Assembly: GCF_021390495.1 (NCBI RefSeq)
Contig: NZ_JAJEJP010000001.1
Span: forward strand, 4,154,001-4,218,000
Direction: 5' to 3'
DNA: 64,000 nucleotides
Source: Paraburkholderia sp. ZP32-5
GTDB taxonomy: Bacteria; Pseudomonadota; Gammaproteobacteria; Burkholderiales; Burkholderiaceae
Shown here one piece after another: positions 33,284-42,950 of the stretch; positions within the stretch are counted from its first letter, which is position 1, and every line of letters starts with the position of its first letter. A program made the position numbers and the translations under genes. Under the pieces are notes generated by a model. The model was not told where the DNA came from, did not search any database, and saw only the letters and a program-made list of their open reading frames with translations.

Positions 33284-36200
33284 GCGCTAGCTCCTGTCAT
33301 CAACTGCTCGGCCCACGCAGGTCGCTCGAGTCGCAAAGTCCTCGTATCCTCCTGGACGCTACGAACCATTGTCTCCGCGAAGGCCACTGCTTCTGCGGTG
33401 CGGCCTAGTTGCCCCAAGAAAAACACCATGATGTCGGACGGAATAATCCGGTCGGATTTTGGTCCGAAAACGCCGAAAGCAGACTTGAGAAAAAATTCAT
33501 CGCCACGGCGCCGATACTTTGTTGCCACAACGCAAAGGCGGCTTTCGGTCGCTTTCCTGCTCTCAAAATACATAGGCCCCATCCATCCGCCGTTCATACG
33601 CTGAGCTTGTACGATATAGGGGAAGGCCGCTTTTGCTCCCTCGAGCTTCAGCTTCGTTGTGAACGCATCGTCGAGGAGCACAGCGAGGTCTCTGTCGCGG
33701 CAGTCAGATGACAGCAACAAAGGCTCTAGGTTTTGGATAAGGTCTGAGCCTTGACCCTGAGCTTCCCAATGGGCGTACCATTGCTTCAAGACTTCACGAC
33801 GAACACCATAGAGTTCTGCAAGGTCAGTCATAAGTCTGCTCAGCTCAGCGACGGCATATGTCCCTACGTCGCCTTTGAAAGGAGCAAACTCAGTTGGTGT
33901 GCCGCCTGATTCTGGTTTTGCAATCGCGCCGACGTCTCGGCCGACATGTTCGTTAGCCAAGTCACGCAGTTGCGTTGCGTTCTGGTTCTCCGACCCGGCA
34001 GTCTCCTGTGAGGCATCTTCGGCTTCTATTTGCAGGCCAGTTCTAGCGACCGCAGCAAGTGTGCGAGATATAGTCTCTGCAGTCGTCAGGTAGGTTCTAA
34101 GGCTCTTTTCAGCCTCATCCCATTGTCCTAGCTCGACGTGTTGCCTATGCTTTCCAGCAAGTGCTTCTCGATTCAACTGTGCGAGAAGTTCGTTAGCCTC
34201 AGCAATGACATGCCTCGTTCCCTTTCCGTCCGTATAAACGGAGACGCTCTGAACCTGAGGCGAGATTTCGTAGAGCAGTCGGCGTGCGTCATCGGGAGCA
34301 ATAGGCACAAGATAACTTATGGCATCCATCACATCAGGAAGGGCGGGGTCCTTTCGTTGGCCGTACCCCAGCACTAGCTCCCAAGTAACTCGGCAGAGTT
34401 CTCCGGCAAGCTTTGCGAGGCCATGCCGAAGTGACAGCTCACAGAGTTCTAGGAACACGCGCATCCTGGCCCCAGTTTCTTCTTCGACCTTGGCATTGCG
34501 CTCGTCTCGCTGTCGAAGAACAAATAGTTCAGCAGCATCGTCAGTGAGCACTTTGGCGAAATCCGAAGCATAGAGCGCGCGAAAATGGTCCGCATCAAAC
34601 CATGACAACCGCAATGCTTCCTCTACCTCATCAACGGTAACCAGTGGATTGCCGGATACCTGCGAATCTACTATCTTGATGTCGACCGCAAGCGCATTCA
34701 GGGCACGCCGGAAACTCGCAGCTCCGTCCCCTCGCTGGTAGTTGTTGTAATCCGGTACGGGAATAGACTCAAACGACTTATGGACACAGAGAAATGAGAC
34801 CGATTCGCCAGATAGCCAGCATTTGGCTACGTCTGATGCAACGTTTGTGAGGATGTCAAGGTAATCAGATACATTCTCACGGTCCTTGAAAATCGGTGTC
34901 TTGATAAAGCTAAAATCTCCACTGGCAACTGTCATGTGCAGGTGTACGGCGCCAAAGAACCAAAAGCGCGCGAGCTGTGTTAACGCTTCCTGTTTATAGT
35001 CATAGTGCGCATGCGACCAATCAGCCCCAGAGCCGCCGGCGAAGACCAGGATGTCTAGTCCATTCATCGCGCCTATGCACGCGGCCAACAGGCCGCAAGA
35101 CAGGTCTTGAAAATTGCTCCACGAGACAAGCTCGGCATCAACTAAAGTCGCGGCTCGAACTGCGGCATCGCATACCATGGCTTTCTGCTCACCCTCCGGA
35201 AGGAGGCTTGCTATCTCGACAAGTCCGCGGACATTGTCAGTATCGACATACGCCTCGACGACTTTTTCTCCGATTTCAAGGGAGTTCGACATGACAATTT
35301 CGGCGGCAGCTTCAGGCGTACTCCCGGCAACCCCCATGCCAACGAAGGTTCTCACGAGGTACTGTCTTTCCGCCCCTAACTCGTAACTCCAACGTTGGCT
35401 TACGAAACGGCTTTCGCCTCTGAATCGATGTAGGGCTTCCGTGGCACTCTTTCGTGCAGTACTGTGGTCACCCCGCGTCGAAAGAGCGCGACTCAGTGCT
35501 GCAAGGTCAAGGGTAGTTGTTTCATGTCGCGACGCGACGGCTTCCTCGATAACACTGACGTCTCGCGCAAGCGTCCATGTACAAGCTTTAAGGCGCACAG
35601 CGTCGGTTCCAGCCAGCTGGAAGGACAGGCCGTTTAGCGACCTCGTTTTCAGATGGCGGAGGCGATAGGCATCGGCGTAACGGGCACGGCAAACAGCGTG
35701 TTCCTCTGCGTCTGCCATGAGACTCTCGAACAGCTCAGTGGGGTAGCCTTCGCATAGTCGGTCGATAATCCAGTCCCTCTGCAGACCTTCGATGAGGTCC
35801 TCTGGGTGGCCTTGTTTTGCCTTCACAGACCACAACCAGTTAACCCGTAGGGCATTCGGCGCGTCATCGCCAAGCCAGCGCTCAACGAATGGCGCCAACG
35901 CTTTGACTCTAAGCTCATAGCCATCGGTCTGCTTGATAAACACGACCAAGCTTTCGTGAAATGGCTTGAGCCCCGCTGTCGAGCTGTAGAGCAGATGCAT
36001 GACAGCGGAGACTTCGGGTAGTGGCGCCCCCGCATTGCGCGCTATCTCAGTAAAACCATGCGCCGGCCAGAAGAACGGGAATTCGCAGACGAGCCTTAAC
36101 ACGTCCTTTTGGCTAGCCGAAAGTAAATTCCAGAGTGAACCATAGTATGTTTTTACATCCCTAGTCATATCTCCCAGGAGCTGCTCAACACTCCATTTCG

Positions 36201-37683
36201 ATAGTGGATGGTCTGAGCGAATCAGTTCTTCAGTCGCATATATGACGTGCAGTGGATGACCATTCGTACGCGCACGTACCCCAGCCGCAGCCGCCTGGAT
36301 TTCCTCTTCAAAGTTTGGGTGCTTTGGTTCTATCTTTAATCGACCTTGGTTCACCTGTTTCCGGATGTATTGAAGCACGGCGTCTGCTGACATTACCGGG
36401 AGTTCTTTCCAAGTGCTCCGAGGTGCGTCGGTAAGCAGGCGGGTCGGCAACTGTGCGTCTTCGACTGGTTGCGTTCCTACTACAACGACCAAATTCTCGA
36501 ATGCCGGCAGCACTTGATTGAAAATCTCGTCTAGCGGACGCTTGTCTTGGCCTTGGTTGCGCCAGACATGGTCAAGACCATCCAGAATGAGAACAAAGGG
36601 CTTTTTGTGCTTGTTGTAATGAGCTGCACATGCGGCGAGAGCGGCCCCCAAAGTTTGGTCAGGTACGCGAACGTCCGGATGAAAATTCTTGATTTGAGCG
36701 AGTAGAGATTCTTCGACGGCAAAACTCGTATGGCGGTCGAGCGACCGGTCCGTTGACGAGAGGTAGTAGTGGTGCCGCACCAAGGGTATGCCCTTCTTTT
36801 GCAACAGCTCGCATACCTTGCTAAGAAAGGTGCTTTTCCCGCGCCCCGGCGGTCCCGTCAGCACAATCGGTTCAGTCGGAACCGCTTCAATGGCGTTGAT
36901 GAATGATAGAAAAAACGCCGTGTCAGGTACGCGGTATCCGATTGGGATAGCAAAATTTTCGGGGAGCGGTTCGGGAGCCTCGAAAAGCAGGGTCTCGCGA
37001 AGCAGTTTGAGCGTAATCCAGCCGTCGGGGGAAGGTTGATTTTTCTGAATCGACCAGTGGATGGCTCGATTCTTGAGCGTCTCAACACCCTGAGGGGTTG
37101 AGTGGCGTCTGAGCCTAGCCGTGACGTGACTCTCGACACTTGCGAAACTCTTGTTGCTGTGACGAACTTCCAGCGCATCAAAAAGCTCTTTTGCATTGGA
37201 TGAACCGCCCAGCTCCTCAATCACTTGATGCTGGATTTCCGCAGGCGCTTTCGTATAATCAATGCGGTTGCCTCCGGCGAGACATGCTTCGAGGCTGGAA
37301 TCGGGTATCCGGTTTGTTAGCAGGCGAACATGCCCAACGCGGTTGCTCTCGATTTGCTTAAGCGCATCGAACCACTTCCTCAGGTTTGACCGAGATTTCC
37401 CTCCTTTCTTTCCTGGCCGTTCTAGCAACCACTCCCAATCCAACAAATGCTTTTCTTCTGCCGGGGTGAACTTGACCTGCCACAAGTCGACCTTCCCGTC
37501 AGGGCGCTCCGCAACAAGGTCATCGAGACCTTGAGGAGCAATCTCGTCTGCATCGCACTCGAAGCGAACTCGCGTATAGCGCGTGGGGGCATCGAGCCAG
37601 TCGCAAAGTAGATTGACGCCCTGCATCGTTTGATAAACGTATCCTGCAGCGGGAATAGCAGTGTTTTTAACGTGGGCAGCCAT
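33280..37683 (-). CDS. Large STAND NTPase with N-terminal Cap4-like nuclease domain
   Basis: 1467 aa. The N terminus (residues 1-75) reads GYVYQTMQGVNLL, then E42, D54-D55 and LWQVKF with Gln69-x-Lys71, the pattern of Cap4/Mrr-like PD-(D/E)XK DNases. The NTPase has Walker A GPPGRGKS (277-284) and Walker B FVLILDGLD (366-371), followed by a winged-helix-like region. The remaining 900 residues or so are helical repeats. This is the nuclease-STAND-sensor layout of Avs-type immune receptors, in which the repeats bind a phage protein and the nuclease then cuts DNA. I cannot assign it to a numbered Avs type. It is the first gene of a minus-strand operon. Confidence 0.85.
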   Translation of the reverse strand: MAAHVKNTAIPAAGYVYQTMQGVNLLCDWLDAPTRYTRVRFECDADEIAPQGLDDLVAERPDGKVDLWQVKFTPAEEKHLLDWEWLLERPGKKGGKSRSNLRKWFDALKQIESNRVGHVRLLTNRIPDSSLEACLAGGNRIDYTKAPAEIQHQVIEELGGSSNAKELFDALEVRHSNKSFASVESHVTARLRRHSTPQGVETLKNRAIHWSIQKNQPSPDGWITLKLLRETLLFEAPEPLPENFAIPIGYRVPDTAFFLSFINAIEAVPTEPIVLTGPPGRGKSTFLSKVCELLQKKGIPLVRHHYYLSSTDRSLDRHTSFAVEESLLAQIKNFHPDVRVPDQTLGAALAACAAHYNKHKKPFVLILDGLDHVWRNQGQDKRPLDEIFNQVLPAFENLVVVVGTQPVEDAQLPTRLLTDAPRSTWKELPVMSADAVLQYIRKQVNQGRLKIEPKHPNFEEEIQAAAAGVRARTNGHPLHVIYATEELIRSDHPLSKWSVEQLLGDMTRDVKTYYGSLWNLLSASQKDVLRLVCEFPFFWPAHGFTEIARNAGAPLPEVSAVMHLLYSSTAGLKPFHESLVVFIKQTDGYELRVKALAPFVERWLGDDAPNALRVNWLWSVKAKQGHPEDLIEGLQRDWIIDRLCEGYPTELFESLMADAEEHAVCRARYADAYRLRHLKTRSLNGLSFQLAGTDAVRLKACTWTLARDVSVIEEAVASRHETTTLDLAALSRALSTRGDHSTARKSATEALHRFRGESRFVSQRWSYELGAERQYLVRTFVGMGVAGSTPEAAAEIVMSNSLEIGEKVVEAYVDTDNVRGLVEIASLLPEGEQKAMVCDAAVRAATLVDAELVSWSNFQDLSCGLLAACIGAMNGLDILVFAGGSGADWSHAHYDYKQEALTQLARFWFFGAVHLHMTVASGDFSFIKTPIFKDRENVSDYLDILTNVASDVAKCWLSGESVSFLCVHKSFESIPVPDYNNYQRGDGAASFRRALNALAVDIKIVDSQVSGNPLVTVDEVEEALRLSWFDADHFRALYASDFAKVLTDDAAELFVLRQRDERNAKVEEETGARMRVFLELCELSLRHGLAKLAGELCRVTWELVLGYGQRKDPALPDVMDAISYLVPIAPDDARRLLYEISPQVQSVSVYTDGKGTRHVIAEANELLAQLNREALAGKHRQHVELGQWDEAEKSLRTYLTTAETISRTLAAVARTGLQIEAEDASQETAGSENQNATQLRDLANEHVGRDVGAIAKPESGGTPTEFAPFKGDVGTYAVAELSRLMTDLAELYGVRREVLKQWYAHWEAQGQGSDLIQNLEPLLLSSDCRDRDLAVLLDDAFTTKLKLEGAKAAFPYIVQAQRMNGGWMGPMYFESRKATESRLCVVATKYRRRGDEFFLKSAFGVFGPKSDRIIPSDIMVFFLGQLGRTAEAVAFAETMVRSVQEDTRTLRLERPAWAEQLMTGASA

Positions 37684-37933
37684 GGTCGACGAACGTTTGG
37701 TAAAGCTTGATTGTTAGCATCAAACTATCATGACGGTTTGCGGCATCATTGCGAAAATGCGTATAGCAATCTCGTCGATGAGAGGTTTATGGGAGACTGC
37801 CGCAGGACATAACGACCGGCAGATGATGGTTGGGAGGGCGGCCGAGGTGACTACGGTGGCTCTTCACCTTACTTTGTCGGTATGCGATTTGAATCGGTAG
37901 TTCAACATCATAGATGGCAAGCAAGAAAAAATC
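37684..37933. other. Divergent promoter region, STAND operon and 37934 gene
   Basis: A 250-bp AT-rich intergenic region between divergent genes. It must hold promoters for both; I see no strong palindrome or T-tailed hairpin. Confidence 0.5.
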
Positions 37934-38701
37934 ATGGACATAGTATCAGTTGCGATTGCTTCCGCAGCAGGAAGAATGCTGGTCGATAAAGCCAAGGATA
38001 TTGGTATTGACCTGTTAATTGATAAGTTCAAGGCGCAAGTTGTAAGTCGCTGGAGCAAACATCGAGCAGAGGTATTCTTGGCTCAGCTTCTCGACGAGGT
38101 TAGAAAGCAGGGCGACGAGAAGTTTGAGTCTGCAAATCTAAACGACCTGCTTGAAAAGTTAGCCGATGGCGATGCCGAGACGTCGCTGCTCTTTGATGCC
38201 TATCGGCGAGTTGCTTTGTGCGCAAGCAAGGACATCGGTCCGATGGTCATTGGCGTGCTTACGGCTGTCATACTGCGACGAGACTCCAGGGCGACCGATG
38301 ACGAGGAACAGATGTTCATGGCTGCTGAGACCTTGAATGACCGAGACTTCGTCGAGTTCATTGAATGGTTCGAACGCGCGCATGCAAAGACGCACAAGCC
38401 GACGCATCCGACGCTGCAATTACCCACGTTTCCTGGAGTTGTAGCTGTTGAGCATGTTACTGCGAAAGCAACTAGGAACACATTCACAAATGCCGACGTA
38501 CCGGTAAATCTTTTTTCTGACGTCGGGCCCTTTGCGCCGAAGCTCACTAACCTAGGAATCTTTGTCCAGTTTTCAAGGCCTGCTGATACTTCGAAAGGGA
38601 CAGCCAACACGAAGCGATATGTCGCAGCGACCCATGTGGCGACTCGGCTGTACGCGGTCGCCAAACGTGTTGCTTCAGCCACCACACCACTTTCGAAATG
38701 A
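37934..38701 (+). CDS. Hypothetical 255-aa protein divergent from the STAND operon
   Basis: No family recognised. Residues 1-30 form a glycine/alanine-rich, partly hydrophobic helix (VSVAIASAAGRMLVDKAKDIGIDLL). A helical region follows, then a C-terminal beta-looking segment. Similar small proteins sit near NLR-like and STAND genes in other bacteria, but I cannot document a functional link. It is transcribed away from the STAND gene and followed by gene debris. Confidence 0.6.
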   Translation: MDIVSVAIASAAGRMLVDKAKDIGIDLLIDKFKAQVVSRWSKHRAEVFLAQLLDEVRKQGDEKFESANLNDLLEKLADGDAETSLLFDAYRRVALCASKDIGPMVIGVLTAVILRRDSRATDDEEQMFMAAETLNDRDFVEFIEWFERAHAKTHKPTHPTLQLPTFPGVVAVEHVTAKATRNTFTNADVPVNLFSDVGPFAPKLTNLGIFVQFSRPADTSKGTANTKRYVAATHVATRLYAVAKRVASATTPLSK

Positions 38702-38774
38702 CTATTTGAGCAGTACTGCAGAGCTGAATTCGAAAAAAATCGCTCGTACGGCACGAAATGCTCAAGCCTTTCTC

Positions 38775-39014
38775 TCAAGCGGCAAGCCGGTGTTCGTAGT
38801 ACGGCCGGTCCTTATCATCGAGGATGGCGTACATCGCGTCCAGGCTTGATGCTTCCGGCTTCAGCCACGCTTCGATGTTCTCGGGCTTGATGGGGATGAT
38901 GCAGCGGTCATGGCCGGCCGCCTCAATCTCGCGCGGCGGCTCGTCGGTGATGGCTGCGAACGACAACAGGTCTGGCTCACCCGGCTTGGTCCATCGCGAC
39001 CACAAGCAGGCGAT
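38775..39014 (-). pseudogene. C-terminal fragment of a YedK/HMCES-type SRAP peptidase
   Basis: About 80 residues resemble the end of SOS-response-associated peptidases (SRAP): IACLWSRW, DLLSFAAITDEP and HDRCIIPI, followed by IEAWL. The His of HDR is the conserved active-site residue. The N-terminal part, with the catalytic Cys2, is missing. The frame continues upstream to 39122 as unrelated Gly/Ser-rich sequence, so the gene is truncated. In related bacteria such genes sit near DNA-damage genes, and an imuA fragment lies 1.5 kb away. Confidence 0.7.
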
Positions 39015-40537
39015 GTGCATCAGCTGCCCATTGCTGGGGCGACCCGAACCATCCGAACTGCCGAGCAAACACGAAGACATGCCGTCCGGCCCCGGCCCCG
39101 ACAACAACCCGCCGAGAGGCAAGTGAGCCGCCTGCTCAAGTATGTCGCTGCCTGAGCATGGACGCGGCCTTCGCCATTTCGGTGATGGCCGCGCCTTCGT
39201 TCCGTAGATAGGTTAGACAAGTCACGTACCGGTCGGCCACCCATGATTAAAGCTCTCGTGGCCAAACGGGTAGCGGGGGGAATGCCCACATTCCATCTCC
39301 CGCGCATAGCTCCCGACCGTTTCACCAAGCCAGCCTAATAGGGGGACGAATTTTGCCGCGTCGTACTGGTGACGCAACGCATCTTCGGTCTTGTTGAAAC
39401 CATGTGCTTCGAGCAACGCCTGAAACGTCGTTAAGTCTGGGAAGTGAGTTCCAGCGCTCCATCAATGCAGCGTACTGAGCTCGCTTGCAGTCGCACCGTT
39501 TGCGCCCCGTAGGAGTGCTGTTGCCGACAGTGCGCCGACCCGATGTCTGAGTTCGTCATGGAGAAGGCTTGTAGGATTGCGCCCGGCGGCATTTGCGGAT
39601 GGTAGAAGGCAAGAGAACAATGAGTCGCTTTCGATTTTGTTCTTCGTGAGCTGGATGTCCCATGCTGCGAGGTATCGTCGGCGGGATTGGTGAGACTCGT
39701 CACTCAGTCGACTTCTCGGGCAACTGCCGAACTGCGGCAACGCCGATATGCCATGATGATTCACCATGGCTCAGTGAACGCAAGCCTTATTCGAAGAGGG
39801 AGATATAAAACAAAAGAGGCCCTATCCATAGGGCCTCTTTTGTTGTCAGGCGGGTGCGGATGCCTGTTCCGCGGTTACATGATGGTGCGCAAGGAGGGTA
39901 AAACAAACTTCCATGCTCAAGTGGACTACACCTTCAAGTAATTTAGCTGAATCGCGCAGGTTCATAGGGGTTGCTCCCAAAAAGTGAATGGATGAAAACA
40001 CGTTAGATACGGCATGCACTACCAACTCGACCGGAAAAATCAATGCTGCATACTGCAGCGTCACGGCCAAGAACAGCAAAGTAATGAAACGTGCGCAACC
40101 ATCACTGAACCGCGGATTGGACTCGAACCCAGCTGCCCGAAAGTCTTCTCTACCGCAGAGCCGACTATTCTACAGACATTATAGTATTTGTCAAACGAAT
40201 TTTTACACGTAATCGAAAAATTGTGGTAGCGGCCTCCAGCCGCGCGCTGCTCAATGCCGGGGGCGCGTTCGAGCGCCCCCCCCGGCTTCGCTCTTCAGCA
40301 ATTGACTGCATCGGCTGCTTCCTGCCTACTGTTTGGCCATTCTTGCTCGCGAATAACATCGTCTCGCCAGTTTTTCCGCGCGCGACCGCCTCCTGAGTTG
40401 CCGTATCCACGAACGCATGATTTAAGTTGGCCACGAACCCAGCTATCTCCGGCATGAGTCCTTGCGCACCGGCATGTCCATCGGCGTCTCCTGTAGCAGC
40501 CCCAAAGGGGTACTTCACAAACTGGATTTTTAAGATG
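39015..40537. other. 1.5 kb of degenerate DNA between yedK and imuA fragments
   Basis: Several overlapping short frames are open, but none has matching start, Shine-Dalgarno and codon use. The minus frame 39222-39416 (QYDAAKFVPLLGWLGE) and the minus frame 40165-40545 (MPEIAGFVANLNHAF) read somewhat like protein and may be decayed genes. A bidirectional terminator lies at 39809-39844. A 23-nt hairpin (gggggcgc ... gcgccccc) lies near 40260. Confidence 0.45.
39809..39844. terminator. Bidirectional terminator-like hairpin
   Basis: aacaaaagaggccctat and its exact complement form a 17-bp stem with a 2-nt loop. The A and T runs on either side of the GC core make it work as an intrinsic terminator in both directions. 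Confidence 0.75.
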
Positions 40538-40553
40538 CTGTACATTCATACAG
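40538..40553 (+). promoter_or_regulatory. LexA (SOS) box upstream of the imuA fragment
   Basis: CTGTACATTCATACAG fits CTGT-N8-ACAG and ends 12 nt before the imuA start codon. LexA control is the known arrangement for imuA-imuB-dnaE2 mutagenesis cassettes. Confidence 0.8.
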
Positions 40554-40565
40554 TATTTTTGTAGC

Positions 40566-41018
40566 ATGGCCGCCTTGCCTCAACACGTCGAGTCGATTCA
40601 CCCAGCGCTCTGGCGCGGGGCGCAACTCGCACGTGCCCCTGGCAGGCCGGTGGATACAGGCTACGCAGCCCTTTCGGCCGAACTGCTCGGCGGTGGCTGG
40701 CCGCTGGACGCACTGGTAGAACTGCTGGTCCAACAACTAGGGGTAGGCGAGATGCGACTCCTGAAGCCGGCGCTCGCCAAACTGAGCGCGCGGCCGATTG
40801 CGCTGCTTCCGCCACCGCACGTGCTCAATTCGCTGGCGTTCTCCTATCTCGGCCTGCCAGTGGACCGGCTCATGAGATTGCGGGCACCGAAGACGGCGGA
40901 CGCACTCTGGTGCGCGGAGCGCATGCTTCAGGCGAAGAGTTGCGGCGCCCTCATCCTGTGGCAGCAGCATATCCGGACCGAGGCGCTGCGGCGATTGCAC
41001 CTTGCGGCTCAGGCATCC
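40566..41018 (+). pseudogene. imuA: imuA, 3'-truncated
   Basis: The first 150 residues or so match ImuA, the RecA/SulA-like partner of the ImuB-DnaE2 error-prone polymerase: HPALWRG, ELLGGGWPLDALVELL, RPIALLPPPH and LILWQQHIRTEALRRLHLAAQA. Homology ends at about 41018, where an unrelated HU-like sequence begins. The frame then runs on to 41096 with a foreign tail. ImuA is normally about 230 aa, so the last third is missing. imuB and dnaE2 do not follow. The LexA box is intact, so a truncated SOS-induced protein could still be made. Confidence 0.8.
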
Positions 41019-41020
41019 TC

Positions 41021-41242
41021 GCAGCTTTGGAAGATACTATCCTCCGCGCTGTCCACAAGAAGGGTGCTGGTGAGTTCACGCTCTCTGGGTTACTGAAGAT
41101 TGCCGTGCAGCAAGTGCCGGCCAAGAAAAAGCGCCTCGGCAAGGCCCCGTTCACGGGTGAGGAGCGCTGGTTTGACGCCAAGCCGGCGAGCGTACGCCTG
41201 AAAGCGCGCCCGCTGAAGAAGCTGAAGGACGCAGCAGCATAA
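41021..41242 (+). pseudogene. C-terminal fragment of an HU-like DNA-binding protein
   Basis: In the frame of 41021-41242 the sequence reads AALEDTILRAVHKKGAGEF, then VPAKKKRLGKAPFTGEERWFDAKPAS and KARPLKKLKDAAA. This is the Lys-rich DNA-binding arm and C terminus of HU-family proteins with an extended basic tail, common in Burkholderiales. The N-terminal dimerisation helices are absent, replaced by the imuA fragment in another frame. It keeps its terminator, so it is a recombination scar joining two host-type genes. Confidence 0.75.
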
Positions 41243-41265
41243 CCGCCGCGTTGCTGGATTAAAAG

Positions 41266-41288
41266 CCCGCTTTTCGAGCGGGTTTTTT
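41266..41288 (+). terminator. Rho-independent terminator after the HU-like fragment
   Basis: cccgct and agcggg pair around a 5-nt loop and are followed by six T residues. Confidence 0.85.
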
Positions 41289-41353
41289 CAACGTCATAGC
41301 GCTCGCATGGGGCAGACACGTGGCCGTACTAGACAACCACCGTCCTATGAACC

Positions 41354-42292
41354 CTAAGTTTCAATCCTGTTTTCTTCCAAGCGCTTGTCGCCAGTGTCGC
41401 CTTGCGCGATTTGATGAGATTTTTCATCAAGACCTTCGAAGAACTCTTCGTCGTGAGGATACTTCTTCGCAAGCACGCCCCAAATCATGCTGTCACGAAG
41501 GTCATGACGGTCTTCTCCGTAATGTGCCTGCCGATGGTCATCTGCGCAAATAGCGATTACATTCCGTTCGTCGTCTGCTCCGCCGCAATTCAGCGGGATG
41601 ACATGGTGCGCCTCCAGGTAATACGCGCCGCTCGCCGTCACAAAGCCCTTCTTTCCGCATAGCTCACAGTTCCCATCTGCAGCTCGCAGCTTCGCCGCGC
41701 GGACCACGGCCGAATCACGCTCGTAAATGGCAGTGGCGGTGGCCGGAGCAACTGACTTCTTGGTGGGAACGGCAGGTGCAACGGACAATCTAGCTCTGCG
41801 CAGCTCTTCATACTCTTGGTCTTCGGCATAAGGGTCGAAGTCGACGGGCTGTGGCTTGCCGCGGATAACGACAATCCGTCGGTCTTCATTTCGGTGATGC
41901 GGGTACCAGAGGACAGGGTCCAACTCGCGCTGATGTGCCTCGCTCGTCTCCCGCAGCCCTTTCCTACGTCGTACTCCATCAAGAATCGCCACACGAATCG
42001 GCTGCTTTCGGTAGTAAGCCTCTACCATCAACGCCGATACCGCATCCGCGCGATTCAATTGAACCGGAGTAGCAGTCGCGATATTTTCTTGCGCCCAGTC
42101 CGAGGCGCTGTCGATGAATGAAATCTCATCGCCATCCTCATTCATACCGTCGTGCCAGATGTTGACCAGATAGGGACCACCTTCGCCTTTGAAGCACCAA
42201 TCATACTGCGTCGTCATGGGGACACCGACCTTCTCTGCGATGTCGCGGACCAGTTGCTTCGTAACGGGCTTCAGGTCTACCAAAGTTGTCAT
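41354..42292 (-). CDS. HNH endonuclease (McrA-like)
   Basis: A 312-aa protein. The C-terminal HNH nuclease has CELCGKKGF (first zinc pair), LEAHHVIPLNCGG (catalytic His), RNVIAICADDHRQAHY (Asn and second zinc ligands). The N-terminal 170 residues are a separate domain (PYLVNIWHDGMNEDGD, RVAILDGVRRRKG) that probably recognises DNA, possibly modified bases as in McrA-type restriction enzymes. No methyltransferase gene is adjacent, which fits a modification-dependent or orphan enzyme. The region on either side is decayed, but this frame is intact. Confidence 0.8.
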   Translation of the reverse strand: MTTLVDLKPVTKQLVRDIAEKVGVPMTTQYDWCFKGEGGPYLVNIWHDGMNEDGDEISFIDSASDWAQENIATATPVQLNRADAVSALMVEAYYRKQPIRVAILDGVRRRKGLRETSEAHQRELDPVLWYPHHRNEDRRIVVIRGKPQPVDFDPYAEDQEYEELRRARLSVAPAVPTKKSVAPATATAIYERDSAVVRAAKLRAADGNCELCGKKGFVTASGAYYLEAHHVIPLNCGGADDERNVIAICADDHRQAHYGEDRHDLRDSMIWGVLAKKYPHDEEFFEGLDEKSHQIAQGDTGDKRLEENRIET

Positions 42293-42676
42293 ATTTTTAT
42301 TTACAAGTGAGGGCGCCCACTCGCCTGAATATGATTGCCGGCGCGCTGAGTGTTACTGGCTCACGGAGGTGGTACGCACAGCTGTCGGCCCCGTCTTCCG
42401 GAACATTTCGTCCATCGAGTCTTGCACTACGCCGTCGGTATTCGGGAATTGATGTAGCACGGAGTTCTTCCAGTGCTCAGACGCAATCAGCCCGGCAGAC
42501 GGAGCCTTATAGAAGCGGATGTGATTGTAGCGGATGACCCACGGAACATGACCGTGATGGGCAAGCAGGTCGCGCTCGAAAACGACCTATGCCAACGCAA
42601 ATGTAACAGGTTGCCGAAATTGGTGCCGTCGCAAACACTTGGTTCAATATCCGCATGACGGTATACCCTCTGACCG

Positions 42677-42890
42677 CTACAGAAGTCGCCGAAGTTTGAT
42701 GCCAATCGGCGTATTCCGAGTCTCCGTCCGCGAGTAACGTACTCGTGAACTTCGAGAAGAGCAAACGTAAGACCGATGTAGATTTTCGAATCGTTCTGTC
42801 TTGCGTAACTCACTGCCGTCGTCGAGGCGTACGGTGAAACCGTCTTCGCTAAGCGCTACTTCGATTGCATTGTCGGGTACAGTTTTTCAT
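42677..42890 (-). pseudogene. Frameshifted small gene (possible DUF2442-like)
   Basis: From the CAT at 42888-42890 the start reads ATGAAAAACTGT. Removing one A gives a frame reading M-K-T-VPDNAIEVALSEDGFTVRLDDG, followed by SELRKTERFENL. This looks like a genuine small beta-domain protein, possibly DUF2442-like. As it stands the frame is broken by an extra base in the A run next to the start codon. The 3' end appears scrambled as well. It is an interpretation by eye with modest support. Confidence 0.35.
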
Positions 42891-42950
42891 CGCGAAAACC
42901 CTCAAATGCCATCATCGGTCACCAGTCAAGAAGGACTCGCAGCCTTGCCA

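Noticed and set aside
40105..40175. Minus-strand tRNA-like segment with GGTTCGAGTCC and a D-arm-like CTGCGGTAGAG
   Set aside because: There is no anticodon arm of proper size, the acceptor ends do not pair and the T-stem has mismatches. At most it is a decayed tRNA fragment.
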